Assembly (NCBI RefSeq): GCF_027257845.1
Contig: NZ_JAPVOT010000003.1
Location: 124,001-188,000 of the forward strand
Reading direction: 5' to 3'
From: Alteromonas sp. BMJM2
GTDB lineage: Bacteria > Pseudomonadota > Gammaproteobacteria > Enterobacterales > Alteromonadaceae
DNA length: 64,000 nt
The notes below the pieces were generated by a model that ran no database searches, was not told where the DNA came from, and was given only the letters and a program-made list of their open reading frames with translations. Positions 28,228 through 37,056 of the stretch are shown here, one piece after another. Every line of letters begins with the position of its first letter. Positions within the stretch are counted from its first letter, which is position 1. The position numbers were made by a program, and so were the translations under genes.

Positions 28228-31200
28228 ATGGTGAAGCAGAGTGGAAGTAAAAAGCCAACGTTAATGAAGTCAGCAATGATGATAAACGCACTACTAGGTA
28301 GCGCATTATCTTTTAACGTTATGGCCGACACGATTTGGCAAGAAAATTTTGAAGCAAGCGCACTTCAAAATAAAGGTGCGGTAGGCGTGAACGAGAGCTC
28401 TGTCACAATTGATATGGAAGGCGTGACTCGTTGGAACATCGATGTATCAAATGCTGGATTAACCGCCACAAGCGACTGGTTTAAAGTGACGGCGAATGCC
28501 CTTCAAGCCAGAGACGTAGACGGTGAAGTAGTATGGGAATCTGAGACTATTGATATTAGTAGTCAGGAAAGCGTTAGCTTAGACGTTCTGCTTTCCCAAA
28601 GCGGTACGCTTGAAAGTGCCGACTATATCGACGTATTTTACTCAGTAGATGGACAAAGCTTTGAATTAGTCACTCTAGCCAATAGTGATGGAAATACGGT
28701 TAAAGACGACTTTGGCACAGCAACTGTGACGGCATCTATTCCTCAAGGTTCAAGCCTAGTTATTCGCGTTGCAATGGCAAACAATGCAGGCAGCGAATAT
28801 TTAAACCTGGATAGCGTAACGGTAACTTCATCCAATACTGATAACGATGGTGGCGATACAGGTGGTGGTGACGATGACTCCACAACTACTGAGCTTAGAA
28901 TACTGTCTGAAACCTGCTTTAACTGCCCTGATCTTCAGGCTATTAACCTAGCTGATGATTTTGTTGATTCTACCTACTACGCCTCTCTCAATACGGCATT
29001 ATCGAATCAAGAAAGCGCTGAATCGTTAAAAGCGACTACACAAGACATCATTTCAAACGGTCATCGCAAGCTGTCTTATTCGGAAGTGTGGACTGCACTT
29101 ACTTATACCGATGAAGACCCCGCAAATACAGACAACGTTATTCTTTTTTACAAAGGGACGTCACAGTCTAAATTTACCAACGGCAGCGGCTCACAAAGTA
29201 CTAACCAAAACAACTGGAATAGAGAACATGTATGGGCGAAAAGCCATGGTTTCTCTAGCTCAAGCCTTACGGCATATAGCGATATTTTACACTTGCGCCC
29301 TACAGACATTTCAGTAAATAGCTCTCGGGGCAATCTTGATTTTGACTTCAGTGATAGCGAACTGTCTGAAGCTCCAGCAAACCGTGTAGACAGCGATTCG
29401 TTTGAACCACGCAACGCAGTTAAAGGCGATGTAGCTCGCTCATTAATGTATATGGACGTACGCTACGATGGTTCAAGCAGCAGCGATGCTGAAGCCGACT
29501 TAGTATTACTAGACCGCTTAACCACTACAGATGAAGCAGCACTTGGCAAACTTTGCGTACTGCTACAGTGGCACGAAAGCGACCCAGTTGATGAATTTGA
29601 GCGCACGCGTAACAATCGTGTTTATGAATTCCAAGGTAACCGTAATCCGTTTATTGATAAGCCCGAACTTGCGTCTCTTATTTTTAACGAAAGCTGTGAT
29701 GGCAGCGGCGGCTCTGATGGAGAGACTGGCGGCGATACAGGTGGCGGCTCTGATGATGGTACCGGCGGCGGCTCAGATGATGGTACCGGCGGCGATGCGG
29801 GTGACGTGTCTACTAACAGTGTCTACATTTCAGAATATATAGAAGGTGGTGGTTTCAATAAGGGTATCGAGCTTTTCAATAGTTCGTCAGAGTCTGTAGA
29901 TTTGACTGGCTATGCCCTTCGCCTTTACTCAAACGGCGCCACTGCCGATAGTGATGGCAAAGAGCTTCCGTTAGAAGGCGTTATAGCGTCTGGTGACGTA
30001 GCCACGTATGTTCACAATAGTGCAGACCCAGCAATGGTTGGTGAAGGCACAACTTCAAACAGCTTTGTTATTAACTTTAACGGTGATGACTATATAGAGC
30101 TTACTTATCAAGGAAGCGTGATTGATGCAGTAGGTACCTTTGGCGTTAAAACAAATTGGGGTAAAGACAAAACACTGGTTAGAAAAGCAACCGTCACTGC
30201 TGGCAACCCAAATCGCAATGCTAACTTTGACGCAAGTGTTGAATGGGATATTTTCGCCAAAGACACACTTGAGTATTTCGGTGCTCATAATGGCGATATT
30301 AGCGAGCCCACAGATCCAACTGACCCAGTAGACCCCACAGATCCAACCGACCCTGTGGACCCAACTGACCCTACTACTGAAGTAACGCTTATTAGCGCCA
30401 TACAGGGAGAAGGCGACTCATCACCTCTATTAGGCTCAACGGTATTAGTTGAAGCGGTCGTCACTAAAGTAGTGCCTGAAATGAATGGGTTCTTTGTTCA
30501 AGAGGAAGCCAGCGATTCAGACGGTAATAATGCCACATCAGAAGGGGTTTTTGCTTACTCAACAACCTTTACTGAAATGCCAACGGCAGGCGATGCGGTG
30601 CGGTTGCGTGCTGATGTTGTCGAGTTTAATGGCTTAACCGAGCTTGCATTAACCGAGAACGTAGAAGTGATAGGTACAGGTGACAGTGTTTCATACACTA
30701 CAGTGTCCATGCCCTTTACAGCTGAATTTGATTTAGAAGCGCTCGAAGGTATGCAGATTAGTTTCGAACAAACGCTAAAAGTAACGGACAACTATAACTT
30801 GGGGCGTTTCGGACAATTCAACGTGGCATCTGAAAGACTCATGATCCCTACCAACCAGTTTGTTGCAGGCTCGCAAGCAGCAATTGACCTTGCCGAGCAA
30901 AACGCGCGCAACTCACTGATTGTAGATGATGGTGCAAATTCACAGAACCGCGATGATATTCCTTTCCCCGTAGGTGGCCTCTCGCATACTAACCCATTGC
31001 GTTTGGGCGATAGCGTAGAAAACTTAGAAGGTGTAGTTCACTATGGATTTGGTTCGTATTACTTAATACCGGTAAGCGACCTGCAAACCGTAAGAACGAG
31101 CCCAAGACTACCCAGTCCAATACTCAACGCCGTAGGTGATGTAAAAGTAGCCAGCTTTAATGTACTTAACTACTTTAACGGTCCTGATTTTCCTACTCCT

Positions 31201-32256
31201 CGTGGTGCAGACTCTGAAGCTGAGTTACTCCGTCAGCAAGCAAAAATCGTGTCTGCTATCTTAAGCATGAACGCCGATGTGCTTGGGTTAGTTGAAATTG
31301 AAAATGACGGCGACAGCAGCGAATCAGCTATTGCTTCATTGGTGGCCAGCATTAATGCAGAACTTGGCAATGACGCGTATAGCTATATTGCCTCTGGGTC
31401 TCAACTAGGTGGCGATGCTATTGCGGTTGGTATTATCTACAAACCTTCAGTAGTCACACCAAGTGGCAGCCCAGTAACCTCTTCTGAAGCGCCATTCGAC
31501 TTTGGTAATCGTCAGCCTCTGCTACAAAGCTTTACGGTAAATGGCAATGGAGAAGACTTCACCTTAGCGGTAAATCACTTTAAGTCTAAAGGAAGCTGTG
31601 GAAGCGCAACGGGCGACAATGCCGACAGTGGCGATGGCCAAGGGTGCTGGAATGCACTTCGTACCGACGCGGCTCAAGCCTTACTATCTCTTGTTGAGCA
31701 AAATAACGATGTTCTTTCGCCTCGTGTACTCGTAATGGGTGATTTAAACGCATACGCAAAAGAAGAGCCTATTCTTGCCATTGAGTCTGCAGGCTACAGC
31801 AACTTAGTAAACCAGTTTGATGGTGACGGCGCTTACTCATACAGCTTTGGTGGTGAGATTGGGTATTTAGACCATGCCTTATCAAGCGCCTCGCTAACCG
31901 AGTTTGTGGTAGATGCTACCGTATGGCATATCAATGCCGATGAACCTCGGGTATTCGATTACAACGTTGAGTTTAAATCAGATACGCAGCTTTCAAGCTA
32001 CTATGCGCCGGATGCATATCGCTCGTCAGATCACGACCCTGTGGTAGTGGTGCTTAACTTCCCAGAAGAAGTGACAGTGGGTGATTTAGACGGCGACAAC
32101 TATGTGGATTACAACGACATTATGGCGTTTTACCAAGCCTTCTTGTCGGGTCAACCCCTTGATAGCAGCTATGACTTCAACAACGACGGCACCGTCAACT
32201 TTTTCGACCTTCAAGCGCTAATGGCAATGTGTACTCGCGCTGGTTGTGCAATTTAA
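28228..32256 (+). CDS. Secreted double nuclease (endonuclease I + ExeM-like) with dockerin
   Basis: Extracellular DNA-degrading protein of 1342 residues. Signal peptide about 1-33 (a second start at residue 13 is possible). In order: a beta-sandwich region (35-200); an endonuclease I (His-Me) domain 223-490, with NREHVWAKSH at 331-340 (His334 the likely base) and HLRPTD at 355; a Gly/Asp linker; a lamin-tail domain about 528-650; a Thr-Asp-Pro linker; an OB-like domain about 719-820; a DNase I-like (EEP) domain 971-1277, with VEIEND, NHFKSKG, GDLNAY and SSDHDPV; and a dockerin 1284-1342 with two calcium loops, DLDGDNYVDYND and DFNNDGTVNFFD. The last part has the same layout as ExeM/NucH family nucleases. 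The cohesin-like gene begins 18 bases after it. Confidence 0.9.
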   Translation: MVKQSGSKKPTLMKSAMMINALLGSALSFNVMADTIWQENFEASALQNKGAVGVNESSVTIDMEGVTRWNIDVSNAGLTATSDWFKVTANALQARDVDGEVVWESETIDISSQESVSLDVLLSQSGTLESADYIDVFYSVDGQSFELVTLANSDGNTVKDDFGTATVTASIPQGSSLVIRVAMANNAGSEYLNLDSVTVTSSNTDNDGGDTGGGDDDSTTTELRILSETCFNCPDLQAINLADDFVDSTYYASLNTALSNQESAESLKATTQDIISNGHRKLSYSEVWTALTYTDEDPANTDNVILFYKGTSQSKFTNGSGSQSTNQNNWNREHVWAKSHGFSSSSLTAYSDILHLRPTDISVNSSRGNLDFDFSDSELSEAPANRVDSDSFEPRNAVKGDVARSLMYMDVRYDGSSSSDAEADLVLLDRLTTTDEAALGKLCVLLQWHESDPVDEFERTRNNRVYEFQGNRNPFIDKPELASLIFNESCDGSGGSDGETGGDTGGGSDDGTGGGSDDGTGGDAGDVSTNSVYISEYIEGGGFNKGIELFNSSSESVDLTGYALRLYSNGATADSDGKELPLEGVIASGDVATYVHNSADPAMVGEGTTSNSFVINFNGDDYIELTYQGSVIDAVGTFGVKTNWGKDKTLVRKATVTAGNPNRNANFDASVEWDIFAKDTLEYFGAHNGDISEPTDPTDPVDPTDPTDPVDPTDPTTEVTLISAIQGEGDSSPLLGSTVLVEAVVTKVVPEMNGFFVQEEASDSDGNNATSEGVFAYSTTFTEMPTAGDAVRLRADVVEFNGLTELALTENVEVIGTGDSVSYTTVSMPFTAEFDLEALEGMQISFEQTLKVTDNYNLGRFGQFNVASERLMIPTNQFVAGSQAAIDLAEQNARNSLIVDDGANSQNRDDIPFPVGGLSHTNPLRLGDSVENLEGVVHYGFGSYYLIPVSDLQTVRTSPRLPSPILNAVGDVKVASFNVLNYFNGPDFPTPRGADSEAELLRQQAKIVSAILSMNADVLGLVEIENDGDSSESAIASLVASINAELGNDAYSYIASGSQLGGDAIAVGIIYKPSVVTPSGSPVTSSEAPFDFGNRQPLLQSFTVNGNGEDFTLAVNHFKSKGSCGSATGDNADSGDGQGCWNALRTDAAQALLSLVEQNNDVLSPRVLVMGDLNAYAKEEPILAIESAGYSNLVNQFDGDGAYSYSFGGEIGYLDHALSSASLTEFVVDATVWHINADEPRVFDYNVEFKSDTQLSSYYAPDAYRSSDHDPVVVVLNFPEEVTVGDLDGDNYVDYNDIMAFYQAFLSGQPLDSSYDFNNDGTVNFFDLQALMAMCTRAGCAI
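29725..29814 (+). repeat. Short tandem repeat encoding Gly/Asp linker
   Basis: Repeated units of ggcggctcagatgatggtacc type encode GGGSDDGT copies, a flexible linker between the endonuclease I and lamin-tail domains. The second linker (about 30308-30378) has repeated DPTDPV units. Both look like slippage-prone sequence. Confidence 0.7.
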
Positions 32257-32274
32257 TTTTTAGGAAGTATTACG

Positions 32275-32877
32275 ATGAAAAAACTATTATTACTACTTGT
32301 TGCCATGGCAACCTTTAACGCAAACGCTGCAATTATTAGCGTAACCACTGACAAAGCAGTTTATAACGTGGGCGATACGGTAACTGCAACGGTCAGTATT
32401 TCTGACTTGTTTAACGCTAATTCTGAGCAAACGCTTTTTAGCGCTTATACGACAATGTTTACCTTTGATGCTGCCATACTCGAGCTTATGACTGGAAGCA
32501 CCATGTCACTCTCGCCCTATGGACCAGATCTAGCTCTAAGTCCATTCCCAGCAGAACCATTTTTCACCCCAACTGAATCTGGAAGTAGTGTTGGAGTAAT
32601 GTCCAGTTCAATTAACTTTATTGAAGCAAGCCAGCTAGGTCGAAATACTATTGGGTTATTTACCGTTAACTTTATTGCTAATGCTATTGGTGATTCGGTA
32701 TTAACAATGGGGGTAAGCACAATCTCTGCCCCTTCTGATCCGTTCTCACCACCAACAATAGTGCCAACTCAAAATGCTAGCTTTTCGGTTGCACAAGTTC
32801 CTGCGCCAAGCACAGGTCTACTTGCAGCACTTGCTCTCGCGGGGCTTGCGCTATCCCGTCGACGTGCTAACGCATAA
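32275..32877 (+). CDS. Cohesin-like protein with PEP-CTERM-type anchor
   Basis: Exported protein of 200 residues. Signal peptide 1-19. The mature part (about 20-172) starts with SVTTDKAVYNVGDTVTATVSISDL and continues with MFTFDAAILEL, which fits the beta-sandwich of cohesin-like domains. The C-terminus (173-200) has VPAPST, a hydrophobic stretch of about 14 residues and SRRRANA. This is a PEP-CTERM sorting signal with Ala in place of the usual Glu. PEP-CTERM proteins are processed by an exosortase and displayed outside. It is translated from the nuclease message (aggaag binding site, 18-base gap) and is followed by a strong terminator. Confidence 0.75.
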   Translation: MKKLLLLLVAMATFNANAAIISVTTDKAVYNVGDTVTATVSISDLFNANSEQTLFSAYTTMFTFDAAILELMTGSTMSLSPYGPDLALSPFPAEPFFTPTESGSSVGVMSSSINFIEASQLGRNTIGLFTVNFIANAIGDSVLTMGVSTISAPSDPFSPPTIVPTQNASFSVAQVPAPSTGLLAALALAGLALSRRRANA

Positions 32878-32896
32878 GAAATAAACCTATAAATAC

Positions 32897-32923
32897 AAAG
32901 CCCAGCGTCTGCTGGGCTTTTTT
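32897..32923 (+). terminator. Rho-independent terminator of the nuclease-cohesin operon
   Basis: Perfect 10-bp stem aaagcccagc/gctgggcttt with a gtct loop, followed by T residues to 32923. Confidence 0.9.
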
Positions 32924-32999
32924 GTTAGAACTACTTTCTATTTTAGTTTGCTTCGTATTTTAAAAGGTACCAGTGATGCTGAATACGGCTTTATTTCTA

Positions 33000-34256
33000 C
33001 TATTGTGTTGAAGCAATTTCTCGAGGCTTAATCACCAAGCACGTTCGTAGCTTTGTTTTGCCAAACACCGACAATGATGCAAAGTCTTGCTTTAGAATAG
33101 GCAGGTGCTGATAATCTAAATCAATGTCTTCGCTGTCTGCTGTATCTGCGTCATTCACAGCTGCGCCGTTTAAGCCAATGCCACTATTGTGATTCGTACT
33201 ATCTAGCCTCACGCCAGCCTCATCATAAAACCCTTCGCTTCCATCGGGGTCGTGTAAATACAAGCAACGTTCATCCGCATGCGTTATTACTACCCAATGA
33301 GGCGCTTTTATCCCGTGAAACTGATACGTGCTAATTAAGCAAATAACGCCGTAACCTTTGCTTAGTGCCGCTTCAATTTCGGCCAGCTGAATGTCTGTTT
33401 TATGCACCTCGATGTTGGCCTTTAAAGCGCGTTCAATAAAATCCTGCTCTACAATGCGCATAATCGATTTTTTGTGTTCACTGCGCACGCCATCTACAAA
33501 CAAATCATTTATTTGTGTGGAATATACCTCAACGTCGAACCCTCGCTGGTGTCCAGCTAACGCTAAACCCAACGGATGGCAACCACCATGGCCTGAGGTC
33601 ATAAAAATAGTGGTAGCTTGTCGCCAAATCGCAATTTCAGTGGTTTGATCAAACCGCGTATCTTCTTGCACGTGCTTCATCGCCATCATTAAGGCACTAG
33701 GCCCACACGTAAACGCCGTAGTTTGCTTATACCACGGGTAGTGTTGTTGAGGGCCAATAGCGCTTGCATACTGTATGGGCTTTTGAAAGCGCAGCGCATC
33801 GGCACCTGTTGCATAGTACTGCCGATAAATACCAAACTTGCGATAGCCTAACTGCTTATACATTTTAATTGCCGCTTTGTTATCTTCGGCAACTTCTAAA
33901 CGAATAAACAACTTTTGTTTCTCGGCCGCTAACGCTTCAAGCTTTTGCAAAAGCGATGGCGCTATACGCTGCCCCCGAGCTTCAGCAAGTACCGCTAGAG
34001 AATACAGGCGAGCAGAACGACTGCCCTTACGCAAAATAACAAGGCCGTAACCCACAATACTGCTGCCGCTTTCAGCTAGCAGTAAAATGCCATGGTCAGC
34101 CTTTATCCAATAGCGCATACGCCTGCGCGAAAGTCTGTCGCTTTCAAAACAGCGCTGCTCTATGTGCTCTAGGGCATCTAAATCGCCTGTCTTTGCCAGT
34201 CGAAAACTAACCACAGATGGGCAGTGTTGTGCCTGGCTTTTTAAGCTAGCGTCCAC
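33000..34256 (-). CDS. GNAT acetyltransferase fused to C39-like peptidase
   Basis: A 418-residue fusion. Residues about 15-160 form a GNAT domain (RLAKTGDLDALEHIEQRCF, LAVLAEARGQRIAPSLLQ, EDNKAAIKMYKQLGY). Residues about 170-345 match a C39-like cysteine peptidase (DUF3335 type): Cys184 in FTCGPSAL, His320 in APHWVVITHAD, Asp336 in LHDPDGSEG. The GTG start overlaps the end of the upstream RimK-like gene by 11 bases; ggaag is just before it. Iyer and colleagues described such GNAT/peptidase and RLAN-ATP-grasp neighbours as a peptide-modifying system; the product remains unknown to me. Cytosolic, no signal peptide. Confidence 0.85.
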   Translation of the reverse strand: MDASLKSQAQHCPSVVSFRLAKTGDLDALEHIEQRCFESDRLSRRRMRYWIKADHGILLLAESGSSIVGYGLVILRKGSRSARLYSLAVLAEARGQRIAPSLLQKLEALAAEKQKLFIRLEVAEDNKAAIKMYKQLGYRKFGIYRQYYATGADALRFQKPIQYASAIGPQQHYPWYKQTTAFTCGPSALMMAMKHVQEDTRFDQTTEIAIWRQATTIFMTSGHGGCHPLGLALAGHQRGFDVEVYSTQINDLFVDGVRSEHKKSIMRIVEQDFIERALKANIEVHKTDIQLAEIEAALSKGYGVICLISTYQFHGIKAPHWVVITHADERCLYLHDPDGSEGFYDEAGVRLDSTNHNSGIGLNGAAVNDADTADSEDIDLDYQHLPILKQDFASLSVFGKTKLRTCLVIKPREIASTQ

Positions 34257-35712
34257 GGGCTTCCAACCTGTTCACAAACTCCTGCATAATGATCATATAA
34301 AGCTCTTTACCTAAGTACAGGTCTTCAACCTTAGCCTCGATGCTGGGGTTGTCGTTTACCTCAATGACATACACTTTGCCGTTGGCCTGCTTAATATCAA
34401 CGCCATACAGGCTTTTACCAATCATTGAGCATGCTTTTATCGCTGCATCTAACACAGGCTTTGGCACTTCAAAGGTTGGCAGTGTTTCAAACCCACCTGA
34501 CGTATTGGTTTTTGCGTCATGGTTATATATTTGCCAGTGCCCCCGAGCCATATGATATCGACACGCGTAAATAGGCCGGCCATTTAATACGCCAATGCGC
34601 CAATCAAATTCGGTAAAGATATATTCTTGAACTAACACCAGTGCAGATTCGTTTAGCATGGCTTCAAGCTTACCTTTCAGCTCGTCATTATCCTTTACTT
34701 TAAATACGCCCATTGAAAATGAGCTCTCTGGCAGTTTCAGTACCATCGGAAAACCAAACTCATCCGCTAGCATTTGGCACGTTGATTCCGTGTTATCAGA
34801 CACAAAGTGACTGCGTGGCGAGGGCACCTTGTGATAGCTAAACGCATCGTGCAAATACACCTTATTACAACATTTCAAAATACTGGTCGCGTCGTCTATT
34901 ACCACTAACCCTTCCTGCTCGGCTTTACGAGCAATGTGGTAGGTTGGGTGGTTAATGGCCGTAGTTTCACGAATGAAAAGCGCATCGTAATGCGTAATAT
35001 TTGCTGCGGCCTGCGCTGCATTTACCACTTCGGCGTTAATACCCACGAGCTTCGCCGCTTTAATAAAATGTTTAATCGCTTTAGCGTCGCTAGGCGGTGT
35101 CGCTTCGTTTTCATTACATAAAATCGCCATGTCCCAACGGGCAAGCTTTTGCTTACTTCCTCGATGCCAGGTTTTTTCTACGTAGCTTTGAAGCGCATTG
35201 GCTAACGTTGATTTATCTTCAACGTTAGCGGTGCACCAGTCACCAAAACCTACCGTCATTACCGTAGCGCTTGATTGTTTACTTACCGACACACGCAAAA
35301 AGGGCGCTGGAAAACGTTCGAAGGCAAACTTGGCGATTGCGCTCATCGATGCTGCTTTAGTGGTACCAAAAAACACATCACAGCGACTGCCATCAGTGGA
35401 TTCATCGCTCAACGATTTTGGCAGCGTAACGGTTTTCATTTGAAGCGACTGCTCTTCACTTTCAATAATCAAATTATTGATGGTATTCACGCTTGGCAGT
35501 ACTTTGTGCGTGCGCGCTTCAGCTAGCAAAGAACAATAATAACCCTTACTTAAATAACGGTCGGTTGCGCACAAATTGATAACGCGCATTTTGCCTTCCC
35601 CACGCTTGGGAAATTGTGAAAGGTACTGTTCAAAATCAACTACTTCGCAATTGCGAATAGCCAATTGACTAACATCGTTTAGTGAGTCGACAACAATTAA
35701 TGTCGTTATCAT
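34246..35712 (-). CDS. RimK-family ATP-grasp ligase with RLAN domain
   Basis: A 488-residue amino-acid ligase. Residues about 1-190 match the RimK-like N-terminal (RLAN) domain: AKTHKVLPSV-like text, TLPKSLSDES, and KFAFERFPAPFLRV. Residues about 250-480 form an ATP-grasp domain (FGFPMVLKLPESSFSMGVFKV, VQEYIFTEFDWRIGVLNGRPI, YGVDIKQANGKVYVIEVNDNPSIE). The metal-binding END/N motif is intact. Relatives of RimK add glutamate or other amino acids to protein or peptide ends. It is the first gene of the operon with the GNAT/peptidase gene. Binding site ggaac eight bases before the ATG. The substrate is unknown. Confidence 0.88.
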   Translation of the reverse strand: MITTLIVVDSLNDVSQLAIRNCEVVDFEQYLSQFPKRGEGKMRVINLCATDRYLSKGYYCSLLAEARTHKVLPSVNTINNLIIESEEQSLQMKTVTLPKSLSDESTDGSRCDVFFGTTKAASMSAIAKFAFERFPAPFLRVSVSKQSSATVMTVGFGDWCTANVEDKSTLANALQSYVEKTWHRGSKQKLARWDMAILCNENEATPPSDAKAIKHFIKAAKLVGINAEVVNAAQAAANITHYDALFIRETTAINHPTYHIARKAEQEGLVVIDDATSILKCCNKVYLHDAFSYHKVPSPRSHFVSDNTESTCQMLADEFGFPMVLKLPESSFSMGVFKVKDNDELKGKLEAMLNESALVLVQEYIFTEFDWRIGVLNGRPIYACRYHMARGHWQIYNHDAKTNTSGGFETLPTFEVPKPVLDAAIKACSMIGKSLYGVDIKQANGKVYVIEVNDNPSIEAKVEDLYLGKELYMIIMQEFVNRLEARGR

Positions 35713-35922
35713 TTTTTAGTTCCAAAAAAAGTGCATTCGCATACTGCGTAACGCATAAAGTTCATCGCGCGGAATATAGACTTTTTTGATGCTATATCAA
35801 TGGATGAACAGCAGTATTTGAACGAAATAATTTGTCCTTAACGGTCATATTATTTTGCTCGTATTTTGGCCAATTAATTTTAAGCTTAACCCGTTCACTG
35901 AATGAACTTATTTGGAGATAAC

Positions 35923-36150
35923 ATGAAATATATTTGGTTAGTGGCAGGGTTAGTTTTTTCTGCAACTACGTTTGCTGACGAAAGACCAGTTGCGAGCAAG
36001 GAACTTGTTCTTGAGTATAAAGCGTATTGTGCAGAACTTGCCGAAGATGAAGGCACAGACGGCTTATCACTTGACGATTATTTGCTTAGCTGTATCAATG
36101 AAGAGCTAGACATAGAGGGCTATCAACCTGTTAAGTCTGTTCCACGTTAA
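35923..36150 (+). CDS. Small secreted acidic protein with two cysteines
   Basis: A 75-residue protein with a signal peptide (MKYIWLVAGLVFSATTFA). The mature part of about 57 residues is acidic, has Cys in KAYCAEL and LLSCINE that could form a disulfide, and ends VKSVPR. The ATG at 35923 is chosen: ggag is five bases before it, whereas the frame can be opened at 35902 without a site. No family recognised. It lies divergent from the RimK-like operon. It could be unrelated, or an exported partner. Confidence 0.7.
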   Translation: MKYIWLVAGLVFSATTFADERPVASKELVLEYKAYCAELAEDEGTDGLSLDDYLLSCINEELDIEGYQPVKSVPR

Positions 36151-36178
36151 TTCGATATACTGCATTTTCCTTGTCTTT

Positions 36179-36197
36179 GCGCCTACACGTTAGGCGC
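36179..36197 (+). repeat. GC-rich hairpin after small secreted gene
   Basis: GCGCCTA (36179-36185) and TAGGCGC (36191-36197), loop cacgt. No T-run follows, so it is only a possible terminator or transcript-end stabiliser. Confidence 0.4.
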
Positions 36198-36361
36198 ATC
36201 TCCTATAACAGCGACAACATTGCGATTAGCAACCTTGTATCTCTGCGCCGCTCCACCTATCATTTTACAAATAGTAAACATAAAACTTACAGACCCGTAA
36301 ACGGCTAACGAAGTATCAAAGGTGTTCAGCGTGCCTGTAATATAGCGTGAAAGGAGGGATC

Positions 36362-36994
36362 ATGAGCTGGGCAAGTAAAGGGCTATGTACCGTTGTTTTT
36401 CTTACGTCGCTTGCATTGGTATATGCCATGGGCGAGACCAACCTAAATAGCTTTAATAATGTGAAAGATTCTATTGAGGAGATTTACGAAGATCGCCTTG
36501 TGGTTAACGGAATGATTTATGAACTCGCTGGTTTCTTGCATGAGAAGGAAGTCGCACTCGCTTCACAAAACTATACTTTTTTCACGAGTGAAAATGAAAA
36601 GGTTAACAAGCAAGCCTTCGCCATTATTAATGCGTTTAAGAAAACCTATTTAACTGACATTGAAGCTTTCACGCTAAATCATTTTGAAACTAGTTTTCAT
36701 GAGCTTGCGGCTTTAGAAAAAGGAGTCTCATTTGCTGAAGAGCCGCCAGTTGACACCGCAGCCATCGCAACACTGCTACTAGACCTCAAGGCGTTAAATA
36801 GTGATTTAGATAAACTATCTGATATTCAGCTAGCCGAAGGAAAGAACAAGCTAGCAATCAGTAAAAATGCCGCTGAAGCAATGGAAACCTACCGATCGCT
36901 GGAGAAGTACTTTTTAATCATCACGGCAGTGCTCATCTTTATCATTATTTTACTGCCTTCTTCGAAGGAAAAAGATGAGTTTGTGTCTGAGTAA
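36362..36994 (+). CDS. Orphan four-helix-bundle sensor with two membrane helices
   Basis: A 210-residue protein with an N-terminal helix (about 5-24), a periplasmic helical bundle (about 30-180) resembling the 4HB sensor of chemoreceptors (FNNVKDSIEEIYEDRLVVNGMIYELAGFLHEKE), and a second membrane helix (about 182-200) followed by only about ten residues. It lacks the HAMP and signalling domains, so there is no output within this chain. The ATG at 36362 follows a near-perfect aaggaggg site; the upstream GTG at 36347 is less likely. It may partner a separate receptor or sense alone. Confidence 0.75.
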   Translation: MSWASKGLCTVVFLTSLALVYAMGETNLNSFNNVKDSIEEIYEDRLVVNGMIYELAGFLHEKEVALASQNYTFFTSENEKVNKQAFAIINAFKKTYLTDIEAFTLNHFETSFHELAALEKGVSFAEEPPVDTAAIATLLLDLKALNSDLDKLSDIQLAEGKNKLAISKNAAEAMETYRSLEKYFLIITAVLIFIIILLPSSKEKDEFVSE

Positions 36995-37056
36995 GATTCA
37001 GTTTATACGGGCAGCTGGTTGCACACTTTATTGTCGCAAAACACCAACAAAACAAA

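Noticed and set aside
29111..29842. Open frames on both strands inside the nuclease gene
   Set aside because: Shadows of the nuclease domains and linker repeats; the main frame has all catalytic motifs.
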